This document shows positions 29,069-38,755 of a stretch of 64,000 nt of DNA, in pieces. The position numbers and the translations under genes are program-made. Position 1 is the first letter of the stretch. The number at the start of each line of letters is the position of its first letter. A model generated the notes under the pieces. The model was not told the origin of the DNA, ran no database searches, and saw only the letters and a list, made by a program, of their open reading frames with translations. The DNA is from Prosthecodimorpha staleyi (GTDB lineage: Bacteria > Pseudomonadota > Alphaproteobacteria > Rhizobiales > Ancalomicrobiaceae): assembly GCF_018729455.1 (NCBI RefSeq), contig NZ_JAHHZF010000007.1, forward strand, positions 124,001 to 188,000, in the 5' to 3' direction.

Positions 29069-30304
29069 TCAGATGGCCTCGCCGCGCATCAGCCGCGGCA
29101 TGTCGCCGCCGATGCCGGCGGCCTCGCGGATGAAGCGGCGCTTCAGGCCCGGCAGCCGGTCGACCAGGCCGAGCCCGATGTCGCGGATCAGCCGGATCGG
29201 CGTCAGGTCGTTGGAGAAGAGCCGGTTCAGCACGTCGGTGACCATGCCCATCTCGAAGGCGTCGTAGCGCCGCCAGAGCTGGTAGCGCTCCAGCACGTCG
29301 AGCGCGCCGACATCCTGGCCGAGGCGGCGCGCCTCGATCAGCACCTCGGCCAGCGCGGCCGCGTCGCGGAAGCCGATATTCAGGCCCTGGCCGGCGATCG
29401 GATGGATGCCGTGGGCGGCGTCGCCGCACAGCGCGAAGCGCGGGCGGACCCAGTCGCGCGCCAGCGTCAGGCCGAGCGGATAGGCGTGGCGCGGGCCGGC
29501 CTGGCGGATCGCGCCGAGATGGCGGCCGAAGCGGCGCTCCAGTTCGAGCGCGAAGGTGAAATCGTCGCCCTCGACCAGCCGGCGGGCCTCGTCGGAACGC
29601 TCGGACCAGACCAGCGACGAGCGGTGGCGGCCCTCGGGGTCGTCGGCGAGCGGCAGGATGGCGAAGGGTCCGGACGGCAGGAAATGCTCCTCGGCGCGGC
29701 CTTCGTGCGGCCGCTCGTGCGCGATGGTGGTGACGATGCCGGACTGGCCGTAGTCCCAGCGCACCGTCCGGATGCCGGCGAGATCGCGCAGCCGGGAGCG
29801 GGCGCCGTCGCAGGCGACCAGCAGGCCGGCCTCGATCCGGCGGCCCGAAGTCAACGTGAGCCGGGTCGCGCCAGGGCCGGTCTCGAAGCCGGAGACGCTG
29901 TCCGGTGCGATCAGGGCGATGCCGGTCGCGGTGGCGGCATCGAGCAGCGCCCCGACCATGGCCGCGTTGAGCACCATATGGGCGAAAGGCGTGCCGTCCT
30001 CCAGCGCCCCGCCGAAGGTCAGGAAGACCGGCCGGACCGCATCGCCGACACGGCTGTCGGTCACCACCATCTCGGTGATCGGCTGGGCGGCCGGCGCGAT
30101 CGACGACCACACGCCGAGTCGGTCGAGCATCGCGCGGGCGGCCGACGCCACGGCGGAGGCCCGGCCGTCCCGACGCAGCGCCGCGGGCGGCTTCGGCTCG
30201 ACGACGGCGACCGCGAGGCCCGGATCGGCCGCCTTGAGCGCGAGGGCAAGGGAGAGCCCGACATAGCCGCCGCCGGCGACCACGACATCCTGACGCTCGG
30301 ACAT
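29069..30304 (-). CDS. UbiH/UbiF/VisC/COQ6 family FAD-dependent hydroxylase
   Basis: A 411-residue flavin monooxygenase of the ubiquinone-biosynthesis hydroxylase family. The N-terminal dinucleotide fold reads VVVAGGGYVGLSLALAL, and the second FAD motif FALCGDAAHGIHPIAGQGLNIGFRDAAAL is near residue 290. It hydroxylates a ring carbon of a polyprenylated quinone precursor at the inner face of the membrane; which position (UbiH, UbiF or the rhizobial UbiL) cannot be told from sequence. The start at 30304 has GAAGGAC directly upstream and gives the family N-terminus; the longer open frame is the antisense of the tesB start region. Confidence 0.92.
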   Translation of the reverse strand: MSERQDVVVAGGGYVGLSLALALKAADPGLAVAVVEPKPPAALRRDGRASAVASAARAMLDRLGVWSSIAPAAQPITEMVVTDSRVGDAVRPVFLTFGGALEDGTPFAHMVLNAAMVGALLDAATATGIALIAPDSVSGFETGPGATRLTLTSGRRIEAGLLVACDGARSRLRDLAGIRTVRWDYGQSGIVTTIAHERPHEGRAEEHFLPSGPFAILPLADDPEGRHRSSLVWSERSDEARRLVEGDDFTFALELERRFGRHLGAIRQAGPRHAYPLGLTLARDWVRPRFALCGDAAHGIHPIAGQGLNIGFRDAAALAEVLIEARRLGQDVGALDVLERYQLWRRYDAFEMGMVTDVLNRLFSNDLTPIRLIRDIGLGLVDRLPGLKRRFIREAAGIGGDMPRLMRGEAI

Positions 30305-30452
30305 GTCCTTCGAACTCCTGCTGCGCTGCCGCCGGACGGCCGGCGATCCTGCACAACGAAATAGCACCGCGACGCGATTTCGCCAGACCGGCGGGTCGAC
30401 ATTGGGGTTCGCCCGCCTGTAACTCTGTGGCAACCGCCGACCGGAGTCCCGC

Positions 30453-31316
30453 ATGAAAAGCGCCGTGGAACAGCTTCTGGACTCGCTCGATCTGGAGCCG
30501 CTGGAGGTCAACCTGTTCCGCGGCCGTTCGCTGCAGGTCGGCTGGCAGCGCATCTTCGGCGGCCAGGTGATCGGCCAGGCGGTCGCCGCGGCCGCGCGCA
30601 CCGTCCCCGACCGGGCGATCCACTCGCTGCACGCCTATTTCCTGCGTCCGGGCGATCCGTCGCACCCGATCGTCTACGAGGTCGACCGCATCCGCGACGG
30701 CGGCAGCTTCACCACCCGCCGGGTGCTCGCCATCCAGAAGGGCGAGGCGATCTTCTCGATGGCGGCGTCCTACCACAAGGCCGAGACGGGCCTCGCCCAC
30801 CAGATCGCCATGCCGGACGTACCTGGCCCGGACGACCTGCCGAGCGAGGCGGAACTGCGCGAACGCTATTTGGCCGAAGCCCCCGAGAATGTCCGCCGCT
30901 ACTGGATGCGGCCGCGACCGATCGAGATGCGCCCGGTCGACTTCCGCCATTATGTCAGTCGCGAGCCGCTCGAACCGACGCAGTTTGTCTGGTTGCGCGC
31001 CACCGGCCCCCTCCCCGACGACCCGTCGGTGCATGCCGCCGTGCTCGCCTATGCGTCTGACACAACCTTGCTCGACACGTCGCTCTTCGCACACGGCCGG
31101 TCGGTCTTCGACCACGACCTGCGGCTGGCCAGCCTCGACCACGCCATGTGGTTCCATGCACCGTTTCGCATCGACGACTGGCTGCTCTACGCCCAGGACA
31201 GCCCGGTGACTGGCGCCGGCCGCGGCTTCAACCGCGGCACCCTGTTCGATCGCACCGGGCGCCTGGTCGCCTCTGCGGTCCAGGAGGGCATCATCCGTCA
31301 GGTGAGGCAGAGCTGA
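30453..31316 (+). CDS. tesB: Acyl-CoA thioesterase II
   Basis: A 287-residue double hot-dog thioesterase hydrolysing acyl-CoA to free fatty acid and CoA. The family features are FRGRSLQVGWQRIFGGQVIGQA at the N-terminus, HSLHAYFLRPGDP, RVLAIQKGEAIFSMAASYHK, and in the second domain SLDHAMWFHAPFRIDDWLLY followed by GRGFNRGTLFDRTGRLVAS. Length matches E. coli TesB (286). It is divergent from the UbiH-type gene and ends with a small hairpin. Confidence 0.95.
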   Translation: MKSAVEQLLDSLDLEPLEVNLFRGRSLQVGWQRIFGGQVIGQAVAAAARTVPDRAIHSLHAYFLRPGDPSHPIVYEVDRIRDGGSFTTRRVLAIQKGEAIFSMAASYHKAETGLAHQIAMPDVPGPDDLPSEAELRERYLAEAPENVRRYWMRPRPIEMRPVDFRHYVSREPLEPTQFVWLRATGPLPDDPSVHAAVLAYASDTTLLDTSLFAHGRSVFDHDLRLASLDHAMWFHAPFRIDDWLLYAQDSPVTGAGRGFNRGTLFDRTGRLVASAVQEGIIRQVRQS

Positions 31317-31337
31317 CCTGCCTTAGAATCAGGCAGG
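31317..31337 (+). terminator. Hairpin at the end of tesB
   Basis: A 7-bp stem (CCTGCCT / AGGCAGG) with a 7-base loop starts at the tesB stop and is followed by ATTT. A weak intrinsic terminator. Confidence 0.4.
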
Positions 31338-31551
31338 ATTTGCGGCGGATTTTCGGCGTATCCCGCGCTGCAGCAGAGGTCCGAACCGCGTCGGCGGAAC
31401 CGCACCGGCGATGTTTGATCGATTATTAGGCAGTATCGCCCCCTGCTCCGCGCCGGCACCCCCGTCGGATTCCGGCAATCTGCCTATTCTGTGGTCACAT
31501 CTCTGCCGACCAGGATGGCCGACTCCCCGGTGGCCGCGATTCCTATCGTGA

Positions 31552-32055
<504 letters not shown>

Positions 32056-32074
32056 ACTTAGGAGTTCCTGTAAA

Positions 32075-33649
32075 ATGTCGATCTCAACGATGCTTTCCGG
32101 GCACTCCCGGACCGCCCGGACGGCGGCCACGGCGCTCGGCATCCTGGCTCTCACGACGCTCTCCGCCGCGGCGGCCGGTCCCGAACCGAACAAGGGCGAT
32201 ACGACCTGGATGCTGATCTCGACCATCCTGGTCATCCTGATGACGCTGCCGGGCCTGGCCCTGTTCTACGGCGGCCTGGTCCGCTCCAAGAACATCCTGT
32301 CGGTCCTGATGCAGGTCCTGTGCGGCTTCTCGCTTATCTCGATCCTGTGGGTCGTCTACGGCTATTCGGTCGCCTTCTCGAGCAACCCGAACGAGGCGAT
32401 GAACCCCTATTTCGGCGGTCTGTCGAAGATGTTCCTGTCGGGCGTGCTGACCGCCGATCCGACCGCCGGCCTGAGCTTCGCCAACACGGGCACCTTCTCG
32501 AAGGGCGTCGTGCTGCCGGAGATCGTGTTCGTCATCTTCCAGCTGACCTTCGCGGCCATCACCCCGGCCCTGATCATCGGCGCCTTCGCCGAGCGCATCA
32601 AGTTCTCGGCCGTGATGGTCTTCCTGGTCCTGTGGTTCACCTTCGCCTATCTGCCGATGGCCCACATGGTCTGGTTCTGGGCCGGCCCGGACGCCTACAC
32701 GCTCGCCGCCTCCAATGCCGACGCCATCAAGACCGCGCTCGGTGAGGAATCCGCCAAGAAGTTCCTCGACATGCTGGCCGCGGCCGGCGAAGACAAGGCC
32801 AAGGTCGCCGAAGTGCTCACCGCCTATGGCGATGCGCTCGGTGCGACCGCCGGCTTCCTGTTCCAGAAGGGCGCGATCGACTTCGCCGGCGGCACCGTGG
32901 TGCATATCAATGCCGGCGTCGCGGGTCTCGTCTGCGCCATCATGGCCGGCCGCCGCGTCGGCTTCGGCAAGGAGAACATGGCGCCGCACAACCTCGTCCT
33001 GACCATGATCGGCGCTTCGCTGCTCTGGGTCGGCTGGTTCGGCTTCAACGCCGGTTCCAACCTCGAGGCCAACGGCCTGACGGCTCTCGCGGTCCTGAAC
33101 ACCATCGTCGCCACCGCCGCCGCCGCGCTCGCCTGGAGCCTCGCGGAAGGCATCACCCGCGGCCATGCCTCGATGCTCGGCGGCGCCTCGGGCGCGGTTG
33201 CCGGCCTCGTCGCTGTGACCCCGGCCGCCGGCTTCGCCGGCCCGATGGGAGCGATCGTGATCGGCCTCGTCGCCGGCATCGTCTGCTTCTGGGCGGTGAC
33301 CTCGCTGAAGTCGATCTTCAAGTATGACGACAGCCTGGACGTCTTCGGCGTGCACGGCATCGGCGGCATCGTCGGCGCCATCCTGACCGGCATCTTCGTC
33401 GATCCGGCCCTCGGCGGCGCCGGCGTCACCAACTACCTGGCGACCGAGGCCACCGCCGTGGTCGGCTACGACCGCGCCGCGCAGATCACCTCCCAGCTCT
33501 GGGGCGTCGGCGTCTCGGTGGTGTGGACCGCGGTGGTCTCCGTCGTCGCGTTGCTCCTGATCAAGGTCACGATCGGCCTGCGCGTCTCCGAGCCCGCAGA
33601 ACGCGAGGGTCTCGACATCACGAGCCACGGCGAGCGCGCCTACAACTAA
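32075..33649 (+). CDS. amtB: Ammonium transporter with an unusual periplasmic-side insertion
   Basis: A 524-residue Amt/Rh family ammonium channel of the inner membrane, with a signal sequence-like N-terminus and eleven expected helices. The core is typical: MTLPGLALFYGGLVRSKN, FAERIKFSAVMVFLVLWF, KGAIDFAGGTVVHINAGVAGLV and FGVHGIGGIVGA. It is longer than most AmtB (about 430 mature) because residues about 200-262, between AHMVWFWAG and the KGAIDFAGG helix, contain about 50 extra, charged, helical residues (AIKTALGEESAKKFLDMLAA...). The ATG was chosen after the glnK stop with TTAGGAG upstream. A strong terminator follows. Confidence 0.95.
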   Translation: MSISTMLSGHSRTARTAATALGILALTTLSAAAAGPEPNKGDTTWMLISTILVILMTLPGLALFYGGLVRSKNILSVLMQVLCGFSLISILWVVYGYSVAFSSNPNEAMNPYFGGLSKMFLSGVLTADPTAGLSFANTGTFSKGVVLPEIVFVIFQLTFAAITPALIIGAFAERIKFSAVMVFLVLWFTFAYLPMAHMVWFWAGPDAYTLAASNADAIKTALGEESAKKFLDMLAAAGEDKAKVAEVLTAYGDALGATAGFLFQKGAIDFAGGTVVHINAGVAGLVCAIMAGRRVGFGKENMAPHNLVLTMIGASLLWVGWFGFNAGSNLEANGLTALAVLNTIVATAAAALAWSLAEGITRGHASMLGGASGAVAGLVAVTPAAGFAGPMGAIVIGLVAGIVCFWAVTSLKSIFKYDDSLDVFGVHGIGGIVGAILTGIFVDPALGGAGVTNYLATEATAVVGYDRAAQITSQLWGVGVSVVWTAVVSVVALLLIKVTIGLRVSEPAEREGLDITSHGERAYN

Positions 33650-33709
33650 GCCGTCTTCCACCCGGGCGGGTCGGTCTCCTCCCGACGACCCGCACGCGAC
33701 GGCCACTTC

Positions 33710-33742
33710 GCCCCGGACGGCTTCCGTCCGGGGCTTTTCTTT
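33710..33742 (+). terminator. Rho-independent terminator of glnK-amtB
   Basis: An 11-bp perfect GC-rich stem (GCCCCGGACGG / CCGTCCGGGGC), a CTT loop and a trailing TTTTCTTT, about 60 bases after the amtB stop. Confidence 0.92.
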
Positions 33743-33867
33743 GCCTGGAGAGCTCCGCCGACCCGCAAGGTCCAGCCGACGCTCAGATTTTCCCGCCGCC
33801 TGCGGGACACCGAGTTGCCCGCTCCGGCACCGTTCCGCGGCCGCGTCCGGTTGGGTAGGCTGGCACA

Positions 33868-34398
33868 ATGACCGAGGTGATTCTCTACATCGCGCATTCG
33901 ATCGACGGCTTCATCGCCGACCGAAACGGCGGAATCGGCTGGCTGAAGCCCTATGACGGCACCGATTTCGGCTATGACGGATTCATCCGGCGGGTCGACG
34001 CGGTGGTGATGGGCCGCAGGACCTATCAGGACTGCCGCGGCTTCGGGACCTGGCCCTATCCGGGCAAGTCGACCGTGGTGATGACCAAAGGGGCACCGGT
34101 CGACGGCGACGGTCTGGCGGTTTTCGACGGGCGCAGCCCGCAGGAGATCCTGATCGATCTCGAACATGCCGGCCGCAAGACCGCCTGGATCGTTGGCGGC
34201 GGCGGACCGATTCGGGCCTTCCTCGATGCGGGTCTCCTCAAGCGCCTGATCCTGTTCCAGATGCCGGTGCTGCTCGGCGCAGGAACCCCGCTCTGGCCGC
34301 CCGGCCGCAAGAGCTACACGGCCACCTTGCGCCGGACCGTGGCCTACGAGATCGGCGTGGTCGAAACGGAGTACGAGATCGGCCGGACCTTCGTCTGA
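33868..34398 (+). CDS. Dihydrofolate reductase family protein (RibD C-terminal domain)
   Basis: A 176-residue NADPH-binding reductase of the DHFR/RibD-C fold. It begins VILYIAHSIDGFIADRNGGIGWL, typical of the family, and has VVMGRRTYQDC and AWIVGGGGPIRAFLDAGLLKRLIL, corresponding to the NADPH site. Members of this stand-alone group rarely act as true folate reductases; substrate is unknown. It is preceded by the amtB terminator and appears monocistronic. Confidence 0.85.
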   Translation: MTEVILYIAHSIDGFIADRNGGIGWLKPYDGTDFGYDGFIRRVDAVVMGRRTYQDCRGFGTWPYPGKSTVVMTKGAPVDGDGLAVFDGRSPQEILIDLEHAGRKTAWIVGGGGPIRAFLDAGLLKRLILFQMPVLLGAGTPLWPPGRKSYTATLRRTVAYEIGVVETEYEIGRTFV

Positions 34399-34685
34399 AG
34401 CGCCGGTGCAGACGGGGCAGGCGCGACGCCGACGCTTCGGCCGCCATGAGCCGGCGTCATGGCCGACGGCTCGATCGCAGGGGCCGGGGCCGGTTCATTT
34501 CGTGGGAGCGGAACACCAGCATATTGACGGTGCTGTCAATTCGGCCGGAGACCGGGTAAGTCGCGATGTCCCTGTTGGGGATCGGCTTCCAAGGGTCGAT
34601 GCAGCAATTCCGATTCGAGGGAAGTTGGGCTAGTGTCCCGAGCCTTGGCGGGCGCAGCGCCCGCGCGTCCTCTCGGAGATGTTCG

Positions 34686-35681
34686 ATGCCGCTGCCCGAA
34701 TCCATGACCGCGATCGGCTATGAGGCGCCCGGCGGGCCGGAAGTGCTGATGCCGGTGTCGCGGCCGGTGCCTGCGCCGGGACCGGGCGAAATCCTGGTCA
34801 GACTGTCGGCGGCCGGCGTCAACCGGCCTGATGTCCTGCAGCGCCAGGGTGGCTATCCGCCCCCGAAGGGCGCCTCCGACATTCCGGGCCTGGAGATCGC
34901 CGGCGAGGTGGTGGCGCAGGGTCACGGCGCGGGCCGCTTCGGCCTCGGCGCGAAGGTCGTCGGCCTGGTCGCCGGCGGCGGCTATGCCGAATATGCGGTG
35001 GTGCACGAGACCAACGCGCTGCCGGTGCCGGGCGGGCTCGATCCCGTCGCCGCAGCCGGCATCCCGGAGACGTTCTTTACCGTCTGGTCGAACGTGTTCG
35101 ACCGCGCCGGCCTGAAGCCGGGCGAAACCTTCATGGTTCATGGCGGGACCTCGGGCATCGGCACGACCGCGATCCAGCTCGCCAAGGCCTTCGGCGCGAC
35201 CGTGATCGCGACCGCCGGCTCGGCCGCCAAATGCCAGGTCTGCCGCGATCTGGGGGCGGATCTCGCCGTTGACTATCGCGAGCAGGATTTCGTCACCGCC
35301 GCCAAAGACTTCACCGGCGGACGCGGCATCGACGTGATCCTCGACATGGTCGGCGGCGACTATATCGAGAAGAACCACGAGGCGGCGGCCATCGAGGGCC
35401 GGATCGTGCAGATCGCCTTCCTGAAAGGGCCGAAGGCGACGGTGAACTTCACCCGCCTGATGCTGAAGCGGCTGGTCCATACCGGATCGACGCTGCGGGC
35501 GCGCGAAGTGCCTTTCAAGGCGGCGATCGCCACCGCCCTGCAGGCGAAGGTTTGGCCGTTGATCGAGGCCGGCACGGTGCGGGTCGTGATGGACTCGACC
35601 TTCCCGCTTGCCGAGGCGGCCGCCGCCCATGCGCGCATGGAGACGAACGCCCATATCGGAAAGATCGTGCTGACGGTCTGA
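34686..35681 (+). CDS. NAD(P)H-quinone oxidoreductase, zinc-free MDR family (PIG3-like)
   Basis: A 331-residue medium-chain reductase without zinc ligands. It starts MTAIGYEAPGGPEVL and has the catalytic-domain segment AGVNRPDVLQRQGGYPPPKGASDIPGLEIAGEV. The Rossmann motif is VHGGTSGIGTTAIQLAKAFGA near residue 145, and the segment ETFFTVWSNVFDRAGLKPGE is typical of the PIG3/TP53I3 quinone oxidoreductases. It likely reduces quinones one electron at a time with NADPH. The start at 34686 follows relatives; the frame is open upstream to 34566. It lies 244 bases ahead of trcR and may be separate from it. Confidence 0.9.
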   Translation: MPLPESMTAIGYEAPGGPEVLMPVSRPVPAPGPGEILVRLSAAGVNRPDVLQRQGGYPPPKGASDIPGLEIAGEVVAQGHGAGRFGLGAKVVGLVAGGGYAEYAVVHETNALPVPGGLDPVAAAGIPETFFTVWSNVFDRAGLKPGETFMVHGGTSGIGTTAIQLAKAFGATVIATAGSAAKCQVCRDLGADLAVDYREQDFVTAAKDFTGGRGIDVILDMVGGDYIEKNHEAAAIEGRIVQIAFLKGPKATVNFTRLMLKRLVHTGSTLRAREVPFKAAIATALQAKVWPLIEAGTVRVVMDSTFPLAEAAAAHARMETNAHIGKIVLTV

Positions 35682-35925
35682 GACAGCCACCGGATCGGCG
35701 CCTCCGCTGACAGCGGGCGCCGGGCTGGACCCGGCCGGCGGCCTGCCGGCGCGAACGGCTGTCGATGGTCCGAAGGTCTCCGGCCGACCGGCGCCGCGCC
35801 GCAGCACAATTCGTTGCACAATGGCGGGGCAGCGCGTATATAGTCGGCAATCCCGTCAATCGACGAAAGATTTCAAGCCTCCCCCCGAAGGCCACCGGGA
35901 GAGGCCACGAGGAGGGTCCGCCCCG

Positions 35926-36630
35926 ATGTCCAACGCGCCGAATACGCCGCTGATGCCGAAGGCGACCGCCGTCTGGCTGGTCGAGAATACCGGGCTCAGC
36001 TTCGAGCAGATCGCTTCCTTCTGCCGGCTGCACCCGCTCGAAGTGAAGGCGATCGCCGACGGCGAGGCCGCCCAGGGGATCAAGGGCCTCGACCCGATCA
36101 TGTCCGGTCAGCTGACCCGCGACGAGATCGAGCGCGCCCAGCGCGACATTCGCTATCGGCTGAAGCTGGCCGAGCGGAAGGTGCGGGTGCCGGAGGCCAA
36201 GCGCCGCGGTCCGCGCTATACCCCGGTCTCGCGCCGCCAGGATCGGCCCAACGCCATCCTATGGCTGCTGCGCAACCACGCGGAGCTGAAGGACGCGGCG
36301 ATCATGCGCCTCGTCGGCACCACCAAGACCACGATCCAGCAGATCCGCGAGCGGACGCACTGGAACGCCGCCAACCTGCAGCCGATGGACCCGGTCACGC
36401 TCGGCCTGTGTTCCCAGCTCGAACTCGACCTCGAAGTCGAACGCGGCTCCAAGGGCGCGCCGAAGCGCGAGGAAGGCGATCCGAATGCGCAGGTGCTGCT
36501 CTCGGTCGAGCAGACCACGTCCGCCGCGGCGCTGGCCGAGCAGGACGAGGAGAAGGAGCTCGACGCCGAGAAGATCTTCGCCAAGCTCAAGAGCCTCAAG
36601 GGTCCGGTCGAGCCCGACGAAGAGATCTGA
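35926..36630 (+). CDS. trcR: Cell cycle transcriptional regulator TrcR (DUF1013)
   Basis: A 234-residue DNA-binding regulator restricted to alphaproteobacteria and formerly DUF1013. The N-terminal half matches strongly: MPKATAVWLVENTGLSFEQIA, HPLEVKAIADGE, GIKGLDPI, and the second half has RPNAILWLLRNH and MRLVGTTKTTIQQIRERTHWN, a helix-turn-helix. An acidic C-terminal tail (EEKELDAEKIFAKLKSL) follows. AGGAGG lies 12 bases before the ATG. Essential or cell-cycle roles are known for relatives; here it stands alone with a clear terminator. Confidence 0.9.
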   Translation: MSNAPNTPLMPKATAVWLVENTGLSFEQIASFCRLHPLEVKAIADGEAAQGIKGLDPIMSGQLTRDEIERAQRDIRYRLKLAERKVRVPEAKRRGPRYTPVSRRQDRPNAILWLLRNHAELKDAAIMRLVGTTKTTIQQIRERTHWNAANLQPMDPVTLGLCSQLELDLEVERGSKGAPKREEGDPNAQVLLSVEQTTSAAALAEQDEEKELDAEKIFAKLKSLKGPVEPDEEI

Positions 36631-36657
36631 CCGCGCGCGGATCGCGAATCCCGGTAT

Positions 36658-36682
36658 CCGGCGGCCATCAGGCCGCCGGTTT
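36658..36682 (+). terminator. Rho-independent terminator of trcR
   Basis: A perfect 9-bp stem (CCGGCGGCC / GGCCGCCGG) with an ATCA loop and a short TTT tail, 27 bases after the trcR stop. The remaining gap up to 37024 holds no gene that I can support. Confidence 0.75.
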
Positions 36683-37024
36683 CGTATCGGCCCCGGCACC
36701 GGCCACTGCACCGACCTCAAGATCGCCTACCGCCGACCGGAAGACCGCCCCGGTCGGCCTTGCGCCGCGACGACAGCGAGGCGCGCCGGCGACTGCCGTC
36801 CCGGCGCGCCAATCGTCCCGGTCGACCGACGCCGCCCCTCCCGGCCACAAATGGCTCCGACGGTTGGACCCGCAAGCGGCATGGGCCTGTCCGTCGGCGA
36901 CGCGCGTCCGTACGGGCCGCCATTCCGGTACCGCGACATCACTCCGACAACGTGCGGGCCGATATGGCGCCGCCCATGTCCGAGGGCTCCCGCAGCCCCG
37001 TCGGCCCGCAGGCCTGCCAGGCGG

Positions 37025-38554
37025 TCAGGCCGCCAGCAATCGCTCTCCGGCGCCGCGATAGCCGATCGCCTCGGCGATATGGATCCGGCCGACCCGTTCC
37101 TCGCCCTCCAGATCGGCCAGAGTCCGCGCCACGCGCAGGACGCGATGATAGCCGCGCGCCGACAGTTTCAGCGCCTCGGCCGCCTGGGCGAGAAGCCGCG
37201 CGCCGGTCGCATCGGGCCGGGCGATCTCGTCGATCACGGAGGCGCTGCAGGTGGCATTGGTGGTGCCGGCGGGAAGTCCAAGCGCGGAGAAGCGTGCGGC
37301 CTGTACCGACCGGGCGGCGGCGACGCGCCGGGCCACGGTGGCGGAATCCTCCGACGGTGCCGGCATGACAAGATCGGCGGCGGTAACCGCTGCGACCTCG
37401 ACCCGGAGATCGACCCGGTCGAGCAGCGGGCCGGACAGCCGTTCCTGGTACTCCGCCGCGCAGCGCTCGCCGCGGCGGCAGACGAAGCCCGGCTCGCCGG
37501 CCCGTCCGCAGCGGCACGGATTCATCGCGGCAACCAGTTGCATCCGGGCCGGATAGGAGACCCGGTGGTTGGCGCGCGCGATCATCACGCTGCCGGTCTC
37601 CAGCGGCTGGCGCAGGCTGTCGAGCACCTGCGGGTGAAACTCCGGCAGTTCGTCCAGGAACAGGACGCCGTGATGGGCGAGCGAGACCTCTCCCGGCCGG
37701 GCACGGAAGCCGCCGCCGACCAGGGCTGCCATCGAAGCCGAATGATGCGGGGCCCGGAACGGCCGCCGATTGGACAGCCGGCCTTCGGCCAATTCGCCGG
37801 CGATCGAGGCGATCATCGAGACCTCGAGCAGTTCCTTCGGATCGAGTGGCGGCAGGATCGAGGGCAGCCGCGCGGCAAGCATCGACTTCCCGGACCCGGG
37901 CGGGCCGATCATCAGGAGGTTGTGCGAACCGGCCGCCGCGATCTCGAGCGCCCGCTTGGCGGTCTCCTGCCCCTTCACGTCCTTCAGGTCGGGCATCGCC
38001 GCCGGGTTCTCGCGCATGCGCGGCTCCGGCCGGGCGATCACCTGGGTGCCCTTGAAGTGGTTGGCGAGCTGCACGAGGCTGCGGCCGGCGACGATGTCGA
38101 TATCGGGGCTGGCCCAGGCCGCCTCCGAACCGCAATCGGCCGGGCAGATCAGTCCGCGCCCCATGGCATTGGCGCCGATCGCCGCCGGCAGAACGCCGGC
38201 GACCGGCGCGATCGTGCCGTCGAGCGCCAGTTCGCCGACCGCCACGAAATCCGCCAGTTGGTCGCCCGGCAGGGCCCCGATCGCCGCCATGATGCCGAGC
38301 GCGATCGGCAGGTCGTAGTGGCTGCCCTCCTTCGGCAGATCGGCGGGTGCCAGATTGACCGTGATATGCTTCAGGGGCAGGCCGAGCCCGGTCGCATAGA
38401 GGGCGGCGCGAATGCGCTCGCGACTCTCCGCCACGGTCTTGTCGGGCAGACCGACGATGGCGAAGGTCGGCTTGCCGCTGGTCAGCTGCACCTGGACATC
38501 GACCGGAACAGCCTCGATGCCTTGAAACGAGACCGTCGCGACATGTGCAACCAT
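37025..38554 (-). CDS. yifB: YifB/ComM family magnesium-chelatase-like AAA+ ATPase
   Basis: A 509-residue AAA+ protein with three parts: an N-terminal Lon-protease-like ChlI domain (VPVDVQVQLTSGKPTFAIVGLPDKTVAESRERIR), a central Mg-chelatase ATPase domain with Walker A GPPGSGKSM (near residue 215) and Walker B GVLFLDELPEF, and a C-terminal Mg_chelatase_C domain (RVLRVARTLADLEG). Relatives named ComM act as branch-migration helicases during natural transformation. The ATG at 38554 was chosen; a TTG three codons upstream is also open. Cysteine pairs (CRCGRAGEPGFVC) are present near residue 340. Confidence 0.92.
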   Translation of the reverse strand: MVAHVATVSFQGIEAVPVDVQVQLTSGKPTFAIVGLPDKTVAESRERIRAALYATGLGLPLKHITVNLAPADLPKEGSHYDLPIALGIMAAIGALPGDQLADFVAVGELALDGTIAPVAGVLPAAIGANAMGRGLICPADCGSEAAWASPDIDIVAGRSLVQLANHFKGTQVIARPEPRMRENPAAMPDLKDVKGQETAKRALEIAAAGSHNLLMIGPPGSGKSMLAARLPSILPPLDPKELLEVSMIASIAGELAEGRLSNRRPFRAPHHSASMAALVGGGFRARPGEVSLAHHGVLFLDELPEFHPQVLDSLRQPLETGSVMIARANHRVSYPARMQLVAAMNPCRCGRAGEPGFVCRRGERCAAEYQERLSGPLLDRVDLRVEVAAVTAADLVMPAPSEDSATVARRVAAARSVQAARFSALGLPAGTTNATCSASVIDEIARPDATGARLLAQAAEALKLSARGYHRVLRVARTLADLEGEERVGRIHIAEAIGYRGAGERLLAA

Positions 38555-38755
38555 CGGCACCAAGCCCCTCTACGAAATCGCCCCATTCATAGAACGTTCC
38601 AGGAACTTATGCAACCACAATTCGGCGCCATACAAGAGATGCGAGCAATCCAGCGTCGATCCGCAATCAGCGACAGGGGCGAACGAAATCCGAACAACCG
38701 AAGGAAACGGCACCCTCTGGGTTGTCGGCGGTTGTACGATGCGAACACACCGTGA

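Noticed and set aside
36485-38755. 756-codon plus-strand open frame
   Set aside because: Mostly antisense to yifB, with shadow-like composition; trcR and its terminator occupy its beginning in another frame.
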